A stretch of 64,000 bases of DNA, taken from contig NC_092796.1 in the NCBI RefSeq assembly GCF_918797505.1, positions 32,312,098 to 32,376,097 of the forward strand, written 5' to 3'. Each line of letters begins with the position of its first letter. Position 1 is the first letter of the stretch. The stretch is from Bemisia tabaci. Taxonomy: Eukaryota; Arthropoda; Insecta; Hemiptera; Aleyrodidae. This document shows positions 23,111 to 34,864 of this stretch, in pieces. The notes beneath the pieces were generated by a model. That model was not told the DNA's origin. It did not search any database and saw only the letters and a list, made by a program, of their open reading frames with translations. The translations under genes were made by a program, and so were the position numbers.

Positions 23111-23245
23111 GGGAGTGTCATTCGTGGCTACTACTTGTGCAGATATGACATGTTTGATTGATGTTATTCCTATCTACTTTGTGACCTGAAGGAATCTATC
23201 GATCTGATGAGTCCGTTTAAGTTTACTCAAATGGAGCCTATAGAT

Positions 23246-23506
23246 GGATTGCATTTTGCAAAAAGGAACTAGGAGCAGTGCAATGTTGCTAAAATTATGC
23301 ATCTTCTTTTGTCTTGCATGGAAGGAAAACCTGATTATCCATTAACAGTTTCTATTTTACTAGCTGAAAACTGTGAATTTAAGACAAAAATTATCATGTA
23401 AATTTCATACTTTTTCATGGTTTCAGTAATTTTATTGCAAATGATGAAGTTGCACAATCTTAGCACCATTACAATGCTTCTAGTTCCTTTTTGCAAAATG
23501 CAATCC
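23246..23506. mobile_element. GGA type H with perfect 4-bp TSD
   Basis: GGATTGCATTTTGCAAAAAGG to TTTGCAAAATGCAATCC; AGAT at 23242-23245 and 23507-23510. Confidence 0.9.
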
Positions 23507-23569
23507 AGATAAGGGTCTGATAGTCCTTAGCAAAAGTACTCCAAAACTTAGTAACGTCATGTGAGAGAT

Positions 23570-23720
23570 TTCCTTAGAGAAATCAGGAATTTTCAGGAAA
23601 TTTTGGAAAAGCTTCTCTTCGGATTTTTCTGAGAATTTTGTTCGTGATTTGATCTAAAGTTTCTGAACATTTTGAAGAATAAATATTCATAACTTTCTGC
23701 AAAATATGTGTTGTTCCTTC
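23570..23720. mobile_element. fam-F internal fragment
   Basis: TTTCTGAGAATTTTGTTCGTG and AAATATTCATAACTTTCTGC match the centre of fam-F; termini absent. Confidence 0.5.
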
Positions 23721-23786
23721 GGACGGTAGTAATTTTAGCGGGCTCAGGTGGCTCAACTTTAATGCATGGTGGCACCGGCGCCGCAA

Positions 23787-23955
23787 CAGTGGCAATTCTG
23801 CGGCAATTCCAGCAAGTTGGCAACGCTGTTAATTCTCCTTGTAAATCCATTGAATATATCGATTCTAGATGAGACAGGCTACCTCGTCTAGAATCGATTG
23901 TTTATCGTGCCTTTAAATGGAGAAAAAACACTATTACCAACTTGCAAGAACCGCA
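23787..23955. mobile_element. hAT-D MITE
   Basis: CAGTGGCAATTCTGCGGC, CAAGTTGGCAACGCTG and TACCAACTTGCAAGAACC arms around GTCTAGAATCGAT; the right terminus is altered. Confidence 0.65.
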
Positions 23956-23988
23956 TCGGGTACCGCATGCACATCCAACGAGAAGGCA

Positions 23989-24180
23989 GCGCACAATGGA
24001 TCGAGTGAATAGCAGAGGTTGGACCTAAATTTTTTGGCCAAAACTGAAAATTCTCATGTTTATCTCGTCATATTATAAACTGTAAGGGGTGTTTCATAAC
24101 GGAAATTGTACGAAAAAATCAATGGAGCCATTTTAAGAATTTCATTTTCTGTATTACTCCAGCTTGTAAAGTTTTCGAAT
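23989..24180. repeat. fam-Q left part
   Basis: GCGCACAATGGATCGAGTGAA, GAGGTTGGACC, GGGGTGTTTCATAACGG. Right end missing. Confidence 0.5.
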
Positions 24181-24352
24181 GCTGTCTGACTTTTTTAGTG
24201 TATTTTCCGAAGGAAATACACTATTCTCATTCTTTTTTCCATTGTGCGGCGGTTCAACTTGCACTTGCACTTGGACTTGGGCTCATGAGAGCCGAGCAGG
24301 GAACTGGGTCAAGTCGCCACTACTGCTCGCACGGGCACCGGCACCGGCGGCG

Positions 24353-24503
24353 AAGCGATTCTTGAAAATTGGAAACAATGTTTTCCCTTCCCTTTAAATA
24401 GATGTAAAATAATCGATTCTTGGTGAGGCTTGAGGCAGCTTGCCTCACCTAAAATCGATATTTTTAATGGGTTTAGATGGCGGGAAAAGAGTGTTGCCAA
24501 CAT
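24353..24503. mobile_element. hAT-D MITE, ends worn
   Basis: GCGATTCTTGAAAATTGG...AGAGTGTTGCCAACATT around TTGCCTCACCTAAAATCG. Abuts a hAT-B copy. Confidence 0.65.
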
Positions 24504-24655
24504 TGGCGTGGCGTTATTTGCGATATATCGATTGTTATGCCATTTAAACCTATGGAAAAGGATCGATAAACAGGGTGTTCGCAGCGAACCCCTTAATAAT
24601 CGATTCTTTACCATAGGTTTAAATGGCAGAACAATCGATACATCGCAATTCACGC
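24504..24655. mobile_element. hAT-B, both tips damaged
   Basis: GGCGTGGCGTTATTTGCG... ACATCGCAATTCACGC with the GTTCGCAGCGAAC centre. Confidence 0.7.
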
Positions 24656-24760
24656 AATTAACTTGAGAGATCGCCATTGCATTCAGGGAAAACAGAAGAG
24701 TCGTGCGATTGTTTTACAAATTAATCTCCCTTAATTTCCACCTCGCTTCCACTTCCGCTG

Positions 24761-24765
<5 letters not shown>

Positions 24766-24800
<35 letters not shown>
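24766..24800. repeat. A homopolymer of about 35 bp
   Basis: A long A-run after TGTCTT. It could be a retroposon tail, but no duplicated flank or source gene was recognised. Confidence 0.8.
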
Positions 24801-24803
<3 letters not shown>

Positions 24804-24925
24804 ATACGCAGTGGCAATGGACATCTAGCATGCGCCACGGACTCTTCAGTTCTAGTACTTTTGTCGAGTAAAGTTTTGCAATAATTTAGAGCTCTCAAAA
24901 CTGAGGCTATAATACGTGGCGGAAG

Positions 24926-25378
24926 CAGGCGGTTGCATGAAATGAACAAAGGAGGTAAGTAATAGACTACCTAACGGCAACCCACGAAAGACCCTTTAGC
25001 TAGTCCATCATTTCCTCCCTTAGCCTATAACAACCACCCGTTTCAGCCAATAGGATCGTTCCATTTTCCTTTCGTCTTCTTTGTCTATCCATTTCAATAA
25101 TTAGCCTGCAAGCTGATTTTTTAAATCGATAGAAAAAGCGATAGACAAAGAAGACAAAAGGAAAATGGAACGATCCTATTGGTTGAAATGGGAGGTTCTT
25201 ACAGACTTAGGGAGTGAAAGATGGACTAACTATAAGGTCTCTCGTGGGTTGCCGTTAATCTATATTACCTACCTCCTTTGTCCATTGCAACCACCCGCTT
25301 CCATCAATAGGAGCTCTCCTTATCCCTTTTGTCTTATTTGTCTATAGCTTTGTCTATCATTTTCAATAATCAGCCTGC
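24926..25378. mobile_element. Two fam-C copies head to head
   Basis: 24926-25110 and 25111-25378 are fam-C elements meeting at their GCCTGC/AAGCTGATT ends. Both have CGGCAACCC/GGGTTGCCG blocks and CTTTGTCTATC arms. Confidence 0.7.
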
Positions 25379-26590
25379 TGCACGAGTTGTTCGCAAGCCT
25401 CGAGCCTCGCTCACGTCTTGGGAGGCGCGTAATGTAGCGGGCTGTTGAGTGGATGAATTTTTTATTTCATTTCACCCCTCGGGTCACGAAAAATCGATCT
25501 GTTTCTCCTTGTCGGGGGTGAAACGTCTGTCACTTGCCTTTCCCCAAATGAATCAAAGTCCTCTTGCTGCGCACAAGTCGGAAAATCAAGTTAGGCGTCT
25601 AAATCGCAGCGGGTCGTCCGAATCTCAAACCCCAGGGAGTGGAAGACCGATGCAAGGTAGCCAGATTATACTTTAAAATGTAGATTTTCTACATGGTCTT
25701 AAAATCTGCCGATTTCCTAGAACCATCCGGCAACAAGGAACCGACGCGACGTTGCTGTCCGGCAGGGTGTGAGATTGGAAAACATTTGGATAAAATCATG
25801 ATATTTTAAAGCAGATTGTGATATTAAAGCTCGAAAGTATTGTTTGCCATCGCTTTTCAAAAATCGAATGAATCTTCCGTGAATCAGCAATATTTTTCAA
25901 GTATTTACAAGATTATCAGGACCTAATGTCAAAATATTTTTGAAAATATCCCCGAACATTTTCCTGTTATTATCATTACTAGCCGTGATTTTCCCACTCT
26001 CCGCGAAGAAAATTCTGCGAAAACTTCTGTTCTGTTCTCCTTTTAAACAAATGAGGTAGGAGTGGAGATTTTCCAACACCGGAGATGGGGGTTGCTTCCA
26101 AAGGTTCCCCCAAAATAATTGTAGGTTCCCTCATTTCAAATTTTCGCAGTTTTGCCCGACAAATAAAGTAACGCGGTCGACAGTTGGGTTCCCTCAAAAC
26201 AGCATAAGTTTGAATGTTTTGCTCCTCCAAAAACATCGCGCTTGAATTTTTCGTTTCTCCAAAGTAGTGCGCTCAACATTTAAGTTCCCATAAAACCCTA
26301 AAACACCGCGCTTTGCAGTTTGGTTCTCTTGAAACAATGCGCTCAACAATTTCTTACCTTGATGGTTTTTTACCTATAATGGTTTTTTCCTTGCAAAAAA
26401 AGAAGAAGAAAAAGGTTCCCTAGTTTTCCTCCTTCGAGGCTCCCCCATTTTTCTCGTCCCTGCATGGGTTCCCCTTTTGATCCGAAAGTTTCTACACCCA
26501 TGGATACGCGGTCGGCGACTTACGACGTCGATAAATCCTTAATGAGCAAAAAATCAAAGGGTTTTCGTAATCCAGGGAATAGCCCTTATC
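25379..26590. other. No gene seen
   Basis: Unclassified; repeated GGTTCCC/GTTCCCTC phrases at 26090-26470 hint at a degenerate tandem tract. Confidence 0.4.
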
Positions 26591-26594
26591 GATA

Positions 26595-26848
26595 GTACCG
26601 TGCCAAGGAAAAACGCCGTATGAACCTACAGGTGTTGTCAAAATTTCCATGATGAAACACGAATTTCCTAGTAATTTTATTAATATTTTCCTTTCGAATT
26701 TTCAGATAATTTTGCACGCAATGTTCACCGAATGTTCTCGAAAATTCCAAGAGAAAATATTCATAACTTTCTTCAAAAATAAACATTTTATCGCAGGAAA
26801 TATGGCAACTCTCGAATGCTCCTACGGCGTTTTTTCTTATTACGGCAG
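26595..26848. mobile_element. fam-F MITE with perfect 4-bp TSD
   Basis: GTACCGTGCCAAGGAAAAAC to TTTTTCTTATTACGGCAG; GATA at 26591-26594 and 26849-26852. Confidence 0.85.
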
Positions 26849-26860
26849 GATACCCTACAT

Positions 26861-27268
26861 TTGGTGTCTAGTTCTTTAAAAACCGGGAAAAACAGGGATT
26901 CATCAGGGAATGAAAATTTACCGGGAAAATCAGGGGAAAATCAAGGAATTTGTTCCAGAAACCGGGAAAATCAGGGAATTTGTTCCAGAAACCGGGAATA
27001 ATGTAGAAGCTTTCATTGACCAGATAATATCAACATCAGGAACAGTTTTTGAATTAAAATTTTGAATGTGCGCCAAAGAAATGGCTGTAAGATTAATTAA
27101 AATCTATATTCATTTTTGAAACGCTGGAAAATTATTTTCCTTCCCTCCAGAAAACCCCGGAAAAGTGGGAGAAAACTTCCGTTTCTCATCCGGGAATGAG
27201 CTCCTGAAAATCAGGAAAATCAGGGAAAAATTAGGGAATGAGCTTTGCCAAGAAAACTAGACACCATG
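26861..27268. mobile_element. hAT-P element with 8-bp TSD
   Basis: TTGGTGTCTAGTTC...AAACTAGACACCATG; CCCTACAT at 26853-26860 and 27269-27276. Interior full of CCGGGAAAATCAGGGAA, including a direct repeat of about 31 bp at 26940-27000. Confidence 0.8.
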
Positions 27269-27289
27269 CCCTACATTTGAATCCTTTGA

Positions 27290-27700
27290 AAAGGTGAAAT
27301 TTCATTTTGGAATCCTGCTCGCGAGAGCTTCTCGGGGAACGGGTGCAGTGGATGGCAAGAAGGGATCCGGAAATGTCGGCGGGTGGGGCGGTACGGGGCG
27401 GGGGGCGAATTTACAAGTTGCGTGTCCTGTCCACGTCCACGACGCGTCGTCGCGACGCAGGCCCCGAGCGGAGAGGGAAAGTGAAGCGTGAGGAGTGTCG
27501 AGTTTTCGGAGGAGTGAGACCCGGGTCCGGAACTCCCGATCCTCAAGTCCCGAGTCCCGGGTCCTGGTGCGGAATTTACGTGTGCCGTGTATTGATTGTG
27601 CCCACCGCCAGCGGCTCCGGACCGGCACCCCCCGCCCTCGCGCCGGCGTTCTACACTCGATCCGCGCCAATCGATACATCCGCCGCTCTTCATAGGGGAT
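27290..27700. other. CpG-rich island, no gene called
   Basis: Strongly GC/CpG-rich with overlapping frames on both strands (up to 185 codons) that are compositional. It may be a promoter region; no initiator/donor pair stands out. Confidence 0.4.
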
Positions 27701-27818
27701 TTCTATCGATCCATCGAAACGACTCCGATTTTTATCCCGACTCGATTCGGCTTAATCGAGTGTGCAACGCGGGGTGTGGCGCACAATCCACTGTTTCTCT
27801 CCCCGAGCTCACAAAATG

Positions 27819-28052
27819 CACTGGAAAAAAAAAAAAACATTGGATACAGAGTCCAGACTCTTAAAAACACCGACAAGAAAGAGTACTCTTGATTCAATCA
27901 GAATCCAGCTTAAATCAAGAACCCAGCCTCTTAATTTAAACGGATTTCGTTTTGATTCAAGCAAAAATCCGATTCAATCAAGCGTATTTTTTCTTGTAAA
28001 TGTTTTCAAGAGTCTGGACTCTAGATCCAATGTGTGTGTTTTTTTTTCAGTG
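27819..28052. mobile_element. CACTG-A element
   Basis: CACTGGAAAAAAAAAAAAC...TTTTTTTTTCAGTG, TG on both sides. Confidence 0.82.
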
Positions 28053-29215
28053 TGTAAGCTCGCGCTCGAGCTTTTTGAAGATTCATCCGGATCCAGGGTA
28101 ACCAGTTTATGATTGTAAACATTGCAGTAATTATAACACGAGAGGCAAGTGGAATAGATGCTTTTTTTGAAAAAATGTTGAGGTGTTCATGTTTTCGACT
28201 AAAACCAGTCTCAAGATATATTCTGTAAAAAATTCACTCTTTAAATACAATTTTAAAACATTTAAAAGTGAGGTGGAGCTTTCTTTCCGCCATGAAGTAC
28301 CATGTAATTTTGAAACTTTAGCTTTAAACATGTATCTGTTGAAGTGGTAAAACTGCAATTATCCTACTCCTTCTTGTCTTCCAAGGCTCTTAATTATTAA
28401 AACTATAAATTATTGATGCACATTGCACATGAATAGTATGGGTAACAATACATTATAGTCGTTATGACTCCATACCTGACAGGCTGTAGCGGGCGCGTAG
28501 CGTAGCCAAGGATGCCTCTTGCCTCTCTAAGTGATGCCCCTTCTGTTTTAACGTATGCAACTCGCACATTCACTAAGCACGTATAGTTGTATCCAGATGC
28601 CGTGTCGCGGCGCGGCGCGTTGGCACAGGAATCGCCTTCAATCTCTGCTTATGCAATACGCATATCCATAGAGTACGTATAGTTGCATCCAGGCGTTGCG
28701 TCGCGTCGCGCCTGTTCACGTTGGCTGGTGACGGTCAGAAAAATGCTATGAATCAGAGAAAAGCTGCACAATTACATCGATACCTTGAAATTCCACAGAT
28801 AAGTCCGGAAATTATCCTGCTGTGCCTTAAAATTATTTCCTCCTGTTTAAACGAACGTTTCCACCCACCAGAAAAAGGAGGTGGTCGCATTTCGGGCATC
28901 TGAGATTTGGTCGTTGACGGAGGCAGGTACGGACGGACGCTTTTTTCCATCGATATTCGTGAAATTGGTGTATTTTCTACTAGCACCTGGACAGGGAGCC
29001 TGGAAGCTCTGCTCCCTGGACCTCAATCACTATGGGGCTTTCAAAAGCGGATATTGAAAGTTTCGGATTTTTGGTATCATCTGGACATCAACAGCTTTCG
29101 TTTGCAACAAAAATCAAGGAACTCGGCCCAGCGGTTCCTCAGTATTAATGATCACAAGGTTTCGACGGAGTAAACAAGTCCTCAAAATGCGACTGCCTCC
29201 TTTTTCTCTTTATGA
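28053..29215. other. No gene; inverted family Y units at 28550-28710
   Basis: TATAGTTGTATCCAGATGCC and TATAGTTGCATCCAGGCG are two Y units in reverse orientation. The remainder is unclassified. Confidence 0.5.
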
Positions 29216-29465
29216 ATGGGTGTCTAGCATCAGGATTTTCCAGATTCTATCAGGATTTGAGGTCCATCAGGATTTGACGAAAAATCGATCGTAAAATCAG
29301 GATTTGAGAAAAGTCGGCCGTCCGATCGAATTTTTTATTGCAGAAATTTTAATTTTTCTCCGCAAAAAATCAGGATTTAGAAAAATGTTGAAATCAGAAT
29401 TTAGCAGTAAAAAATGAGGAAAAATCTGTATTTCCCAAAATGATAAAAAAACTAGACACCCTGCC
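29216..29465. mobile_element. hAT-P-like element
   Basis: GGGTGTCTAGCATCAGG to AAACTAGACACCCTG with repeated ATCAGGATTTG. Ends satisfy CAGGG, but flanks do not match clearly. Confidence 0.6.
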
Positions 29466-29880
29466 ATGATGTCATTAAACCTGCGGCCCTCTTCCTGTTT
29501 TTCCTGGAAGGAATCTCGGCGACTCGGGTCGTGGGCGTGCTTTGCGTCGCGGCGGCGGTGGCGGCAGGAATCACCGGCTGCGGATCGAGGGAGCACCCCC
29601 GCCCATCCCGGCTCCCGACCCCCGTTTCGGTTGCCATGGAGACGCGACGCGCTGCGGCGGGAGCCGGCCGGGACGCACCGCGCAGGAGCCGCGCTCCCGG
29701 GTCGCCGTCCTCGCCACAACTTCTGCCGCCCACGTTTCAGTCACGCCGTCTCCACCGCCGCCGCGTCTCCTGTCCTTCCGCCCCCACAGGAACCACCGAG
29801 GTCCCAAGACGGCAGTATAATCCTCTTATTGCATCGCGCTCGGGCACCGAGAGAAAACTTCGCTCCATTGCGCAGGCCTA
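29466..29880. other. CpG-rich island, no gene called
   Basis: Dense CpG with overlapping frames on all strands. No splice or initiator pair supports an exon. Confidence 0.4.
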
Positions 29881-29930
29881 GTTAGTAGTTAGAGTACCTG
29901 CACATAGTGCCATATGTGTCAGTGTCTCCG

Positions 29931-30170
29931 GCGCACAGTGGATCGAGCAAATAGGAAAGGTCCGACAAAATTTGGACACTTTAAAAGCTCATAACTCCGT
30001 TCATACAAAACTTTGAGGTTATGGATGTAGTTCCATCGGTTCCCTCGTGAAATTTTCTTCCAGAAACACCCTTTGAAATTTCAAATGTGACGAATTAGAC
30101 ATCAAGAGTCGCAGTTTTTCCTAAGAATTTCATGGATGATCCCTCTAATTGACTCGATCCACTGTGCGGC
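29931..30170. repeat. fam-Q element, best-preserved copy
   Basis: GCGCACAGTGGATCGAGCAA to TTGACTCGATCCACTGTGCG; interior GTCCGACAAAATTTGG and AACTCCGTTCATACAAAACT. Confidence 0.75.
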
Positions 30171-30645
30171 GGTCTGGAAAACCGGAAAAATCAGGGAAAA
30201 TCATGGAATGGAGCTCTTGCTTGTGTCAGGAATTTGCGTTGTAAACAATAATTACCACGTAAAATTTCGTGAGAATCACGATGGTGTTATTGGTTTTCTC
30301 TGAAATCAACTCAAAAGCTCAAAAAAGCTCATCATCACTATCCTTTTTACCCTAACTGTTTGCCCTTTCTGATCATGTTAAGGCTTGCGATCTTCTAATC
30401 AGACACTGAATGCCTTTTTCATAATTTGATCTCTAAACAAGGCAATTTTGTAAATTTTATTCGAAGGTCAGGAAAAGTCAGGGAATTGGAAAATTTCGGA
30501 GTCAGGGGAAAGTTTGGGAAGATGCAGAAATTATGGCAACCCTGATGTATGCACTGTACTTGGATGTTCTCTATTTTAACAGCAGTCAGGGTTTCTGGTG
30601 ATCTAAACAACCTGGAGTCAGGGAATTTCCGGCGGCCAGGAAAAG
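30171..30645. other. No gene; hAT-P/W-like fragments
   Basis: ATCAGGGAAAATCATGG at 30190 and TTGGTTTTCTCTGAAATCA at 30290 recall hAT-P and W. Confidence 0.4.
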
Positions 30646-30809
30646 CATTGACGGATCCAGCAATTTGGCAACACCGAATTTTCCTCCAGTTAAACCTATG
30701 AAAATGTATCGATTCTTAGAGAGGCTAGGTGCTCCGACAAGAATCGATTATTTAGCATAGGTTTAAATGGAGGATATCCGGTGTCGCCAAATTGCTGGAT
30801 CCGCCTCTG
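30646..30809. mobile_element. hAT-E MITE with perfect 8-bp TSD
   Basis: CATTGACGGATCCAGCAATT to AATTGCTGGATCCGCCTCTG, 164 bp; AGGAAAAG at 30638-30645 and 30810-30817. Stem includes GGCAACACCG/CGGTGTCGCC. Confidence 0.9.
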
Positions 30810-30828
30810 AGGAAAAGCCATGGATCCC

Positions 30829-30880
30829 TTCCCATAGGTTTAAACGGAAAATCAATCGATATATCGCAAAGCACGCCACG
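30829..30880. mobile_element. hAT-B right-end fragment
   Basis: CATAGGTTTAAACGGAAAATC...GCAAAGCACGCCACGC. Confidence 0.5.
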
Positions 30881-32590
30881 CAACCGGTATCTACACCTCA
30901 CGATGAACCCTGTCGTCCGTATAACTCGATGGTTTCTCGGGCTCATCTTTAAGTATAGTTACGCCCTTTGGTCAGCCCAGCGACGAGTTGTCAAAGCGCA
31001 AACGTGGATCGACTCGGAATCACTGGAACGTGGTTTTCGCGCCGGGCGGAGCAGAACACAGACACAGATCTGTTGCAGAGAGCAGGGATTTGTTGCACAG
31101 ACCAAGGCAGAGAAGGCCACGCTCGTTAGCTCATTAGCGCATTACTTTCACCGCTAATTCATTCTCATCTTAATACTTTACTTTCTTTCTCCCAACCGAC
31201 TCACATTCTCTATCACCTTCATTTTTTTTTTCTAATCATTTTTCAACCTGTTTTTATTAGCTTACGGGTCCATGCACCGAGCAGTCTATCCGTCCGTCTG
31301 TCTCTCTGTACTCTCCGTCTCGCCGACTCCCAGTCCGTCTATTATCTGTCTGTCTATCTGTCTCCCTCTGACAGTTTGACAGTCAGAAATATTGTTTTTA
31401 CTGTAATGCTTACTTTTCTAAACTCATGAAACAGTCAAATATTCCTCGAGGTCGGAACATTGAAAAAAGAAAAATCCGTACTCACGGGCTTTACAGGCAT
31501 ACCGTATACGTTCCAAGTTCAGAAGCCGCAAGCTCCGGGTGCAGTCCCCGTAGGTTCGTTTGTGAACTCGGAGCAATCGAAGCTACGGCGTTAGCACCCG
31601 GAACTTTCGACTTCTAAGCCCGGAACGGTCGGTTTGTTCATATCAGCATCTACGACCGGAGATTTCTTTCTAGTGAAAGTATATCTGAAAAATGGAATGG
31701 AACCTTTGGCAGATTCATTATTTACGAGGAATCGGTTGTACCAAATCTCTCACAAATTTCAGGGAATTTTCTGTATGGTAAAAATCAAATTTCCCAAAAT
31801 GATTAAGAGAATCAGCACAACCGTTCTCTCGCATTTAAATAAATTGTCCGATGAAATTTGGCAACAGCTGATGTCACTTGATTCCCTTTCGAGGAACTCC
31901 GTACATTTGGGCTTAGATCATAGCGACTTTTCCATGGCAGCGCCGCGAGCAGCTGTGTTGATTTAGGATGTTGACCCAGGTTCGGGACTCGGGCTCCACC
32001 GCGTCTCGCCACGAGGACACCCCCCCTCCTCCCTCCCGGGGGCCCTCTTACCCCCCTCCGAGTAAATATCACGCTCGCCGGCGGGAAAATTGTTCGAGAA
32101 CATCCGTTTCCTTGTAGATCGGCAATATTTCAGGATATTTTAAAAATATTGCCAGGACGCTCCTATATTTGAAGAATATTTTGACAGACTTTTTGACCGT
32201 ATGTCAATTTTTTTTTAAAATTTGTGAGTATTTTTTTTTGAATAAACGTACTCTAAAACTCAATAGCAAGCTGAATATTGTGAATCGTATTTCCAATAAT
32301 ATAAACTATAATTGATCGTCAAAAAACACGCAAGTATTTTAATATTATTTTTATAAACTTTTCGACGAACACAAGCAGTAGTTCGATGATCGTCAATTAT
32401 ATTTTCAAAACATTCTTCGTTCCAAAAATCGTCAGATAATCTGTTAAAGGAAAAAAAAATTCTGACAAACGCATATATTTTGAATATTCGTTTAAAATAT
32501 CGTTGAATTTAGCATTACAGGAATCTTAGAGTATTTTTGAAATGTGTAAGTTTCGGCACTACACTAGCATCCATATAAGTATTCAAGTAT
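30881..32590. other. No gene; U-like and type-G remnants
   Basis: 31430-31677 resembles palindrome U. CAGCACAACCGTTCTC... GCAACAGCTGATGTCACTTG near 31812-31882 is the right half of a type G element. Pyrimidine-rich TCTGTCTG tract at 31290-31375. Confidence 0.5.
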
Positions 32591-32600
32591 TCGGCGGATT

Positions 32601-32738
32601 GGACTACATTTTGCAATTTGGAACTATAAATTCCAGCCGGGTTTAAAAACAACGTATGTGCCATTCGTTTCCCTATGCATGTAAGTGTTTTTTTCAGATG
32701 ATCCAGAATTCATAGGTTCAAATTGCAAAATGCAATCC
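32601..32738. mobile_element. GGA type K element
   Basis: GGACTACATTTTGCAATTTGG to AAATTGCAAAATGCAATCC, 138 bp; flanks GATT and AATT. Confidence 0.8.
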
Positions 32739-32879
32739 AATTGTTCGAACAAACCAATGATGTCGAAAATGGAAAATAAAGGTTATTCATTAGTAATTTT
32801 AAATTTTCAGCATCTTTAGTTCGTTAAAAAAATCTTCCCAATATTTTTGAAATATTTTGAGGTATTTTCGGTCGTAGCG

Positions 32880-33180
32880 GAATTGCTGCTCGTCGAAGAC
32901 ACGGATGCACTGATCGCGATTTCCGAATTGTGTGATGGATTGCGGGCGGGCGTTTGGAAAGTCGGCGGCGCGGCGCGGCGGGGCAATTTGGATCGAAATC
33001 GAGGAAGCGCCACCGTCATTGGGATCTCGACGATGGACTGTCGCGTCCGTGTCCTCATGGCGACCGGCTCGCAGGCATCAAATCAGATTTCCATCGCTCC
33101 GCATTTCCCCGTCAAGCCTCGCTTCCACAGACAGTCCTCGGCGACGACGCTACATGGCCACACCACCGGGCTCCAATACT
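32880..33180. other. CpG-rich patch, no gene called
   Basis: Several overlapping frames of 113-125 codons caused by composition. Confidence 0.4.
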
Positions 33181-33760
33181 GCGGCTGACTATCTTTTCCG
33201 CACAAAGTACATTTGGATTGCATTTTGCAAAAAGGAACCAGAAGCATTGCAATTTTGCTATGATTGTGCAGCTTCTTTTGTCTTGGAAGAAAAACCTGAT
33301 TATCCATAAACAGGTTCTTTTTACTCGATAACAACTGTAAATTTAGGAGAAAAATTATGATGTAAATTCATATTTTTTTAGGATTTCAATAGTTATATTG
33401 CAATGGATGAAGTTGCACAATCTTAGCAACATTGCAATGCTCCTGGTTCCTTTTTGCAAAATGCAATCCATTTGTGGTAATTTTTACGATTACCGTTGCC
33501 GCACAAAATCATTTTCGCACAAATAAATTTCTGTAGTATGTGGCAACGTCGAGAAAAATATGAGGCATATTAAAGAAAAATGAGTGGACAAAGATTGAAA
33601 AAATTTTCTCTTACCATACTCAGCAGTCCAACAGGGATCGTCAGGGTCCATATTTTCGTCCGTGAACTTTCCATTTTGATCTGATTTGTGCTAAAATGAT
33701 TTTGTGTGGCAACGATAATCGGAAAAATTACCACAAATGTACTTTGTGCGTAAAAGATAT
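33180..33760. repeat. Palindromic element J containing a type H insert
   Basis: CGCACAAAGTACATTTGTGG...AAATCATTTTCGCACAAAT on the left (with type H removed) is inverted at 33680-33750. Loop of about 130 bases. Confidence 0.65.
33215..33469. mobile_element. GGA type H with perfect 4-bp TSD
   Basis: GGATTGCATTTTGCAAAAAGG to TTTGCAAAATGCAATCC; ATTT at 33211-33214 and 33470-33473. The inverted J arm at 33730-33750 shows the uninterrupted site. Confidence 0.9.
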
Positions 33761-33770
33761 TATGCCAATA

Positions 33771-34013
33771 CTGCCGTGCTAAGTAAGAACGCCGTACGAA
33801 CATTCGAGAGTTGGGAAAATTCCTTCGATAAAATGTTTATTTTTTAGGAAAGTTATGAATGTTTTTCCTTAAGATTTTCATAATGTTTAGGTAAAATTGC
33901 GAACTAAATTATTTGAAAAATTGGGAGGAAAATATTAACAAATTTTCCCGAAAATTCATGATTTACCAAAGGAATTTGGCAACGCCTGAAGGTTCCAACG
34001 GCGTTCTTCCGCA
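33771..34013. mobile_element. fam-F, right tip lost
   Basis: CTGCCGTGCTAAGTAAGAAC...CCAACGGCGTTCTTCC. Confidence 0.7.
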
Positions 34014-34352
34014 CATAACTTACGGCGATTGTGAAGTCAAAAGTGTATTTCAGACTTTTCCGATGCGTTCATCGTCAGTTTTGTGCCATTTTCTGTAAAA
34101 GACAACTCTTCTTTTTGCACTAGCTGAAGTTTGCAACAGGCCCAATCCGTATCGCGCGCTGCCTGTGTGACCAGAGCGTAATTAAAACTCATCGGCAAGG
34201 AAAGTTTTCCTCCTCTCCCCCCGTCCTGCCTTCCCCGGCTGCTTTGATCGTGTTTTCCTCTCGTTTCCTACCTGGACGTTTCCGGCCACGTTGTCACTCG
34301 TGTCTGAAATTGGCGTCTGGACCTATTTTCCCCGGGTTAGAAAAAAAGGGAG

Positions 34353-34514
34353 CAGTGAAATTCTTGAAAGTTGGTAACACTGTTTCTCCTCCATTTAAAA
34401 GTATGTAAAGCAATCGATTTTTAGGGAGCCTACAGCTTGCCTCACCTAAAATCGATAGTTTTAAGAGATTTAAATGGAGGAAAGTTAGGTTGCCAACTTG
34501 CAAAATCGCCACTG
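34353..34514. mobile_element. hAT-D MITE with perfect 8-bp TSD
   Basis: CAGTGAAATTCTTGAAAGTTGG to CCAACTTGCAAAATCGCCACTG... bordered by AAAGGGAG at 34345-34352 and 34515-34522. Reference copy for the family. Confidence 0.9.
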
Positions 34515-34554
34515 AAAGGGAGGTGAAAAAGGCACGAATGCGCACTACCTACAG

Positions 34555-34675
34555 CCAGTGGCGTGACGTGCTTTGCGATGCATCGATTGATCTGCCATTT
34601 GAACTTATGGAAAAGGATCTACAAGCAGAGTGACAAGCGAATATGTTAATAATCGATTCTTTACCATAGCTTCAA
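34555..34675. mobile_element. hAT-B, right end lost
   Basis: CAGTGGCGTGACGTGC...TACCATAGCTTCAAA. Confidence 0.65.
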
Positions 34676-34835
34676 AGAAGAAACCAAGCTTCAGGTGAGA
34701 AATACTTCTTTGAAATTCTCTCCTTTTTAGTAACATACGGGCGCTTTCTCAGCCTTTTCCTCCTCATTCGCCATATAACTCCCCAGAAGAGATAGTCGGG
34801 TCAATTTGACCCGGCTAGTCTAGGGGTAGTTGAAA

Positions 34836-34864
34836 AATAAATAAATAAATAAATAAATAAATAA
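34836..34864. repeat. (AAAT)n microsatellite
   Basis: About seven repeats of AAAT/ATAA. Confidence 0.9.

Noticed and set aside
24766..24800. Poly(A) as tail of a SINE or retrocopy
   Set aside because: No duplicated flanks, tRNA-like head or AATAAA found upstream.
27307..27864. 185-codon frame and others in the CpG island
   Set aside because: Overlapping frames on both strands, Pro/Arg/Ser-rich composition, runs into a CACTG-A element; no family feature.
29466..29885. 139-codon and similar frames
   Set aside because: Same compositional artefact in a CpG-rich patch.
31290..31380. TCTGTC-rich tract as a regulatory GAGA element
   Set aside because: Reads as simple pyrimidine-rich sequence; no initiator or exon nearby.
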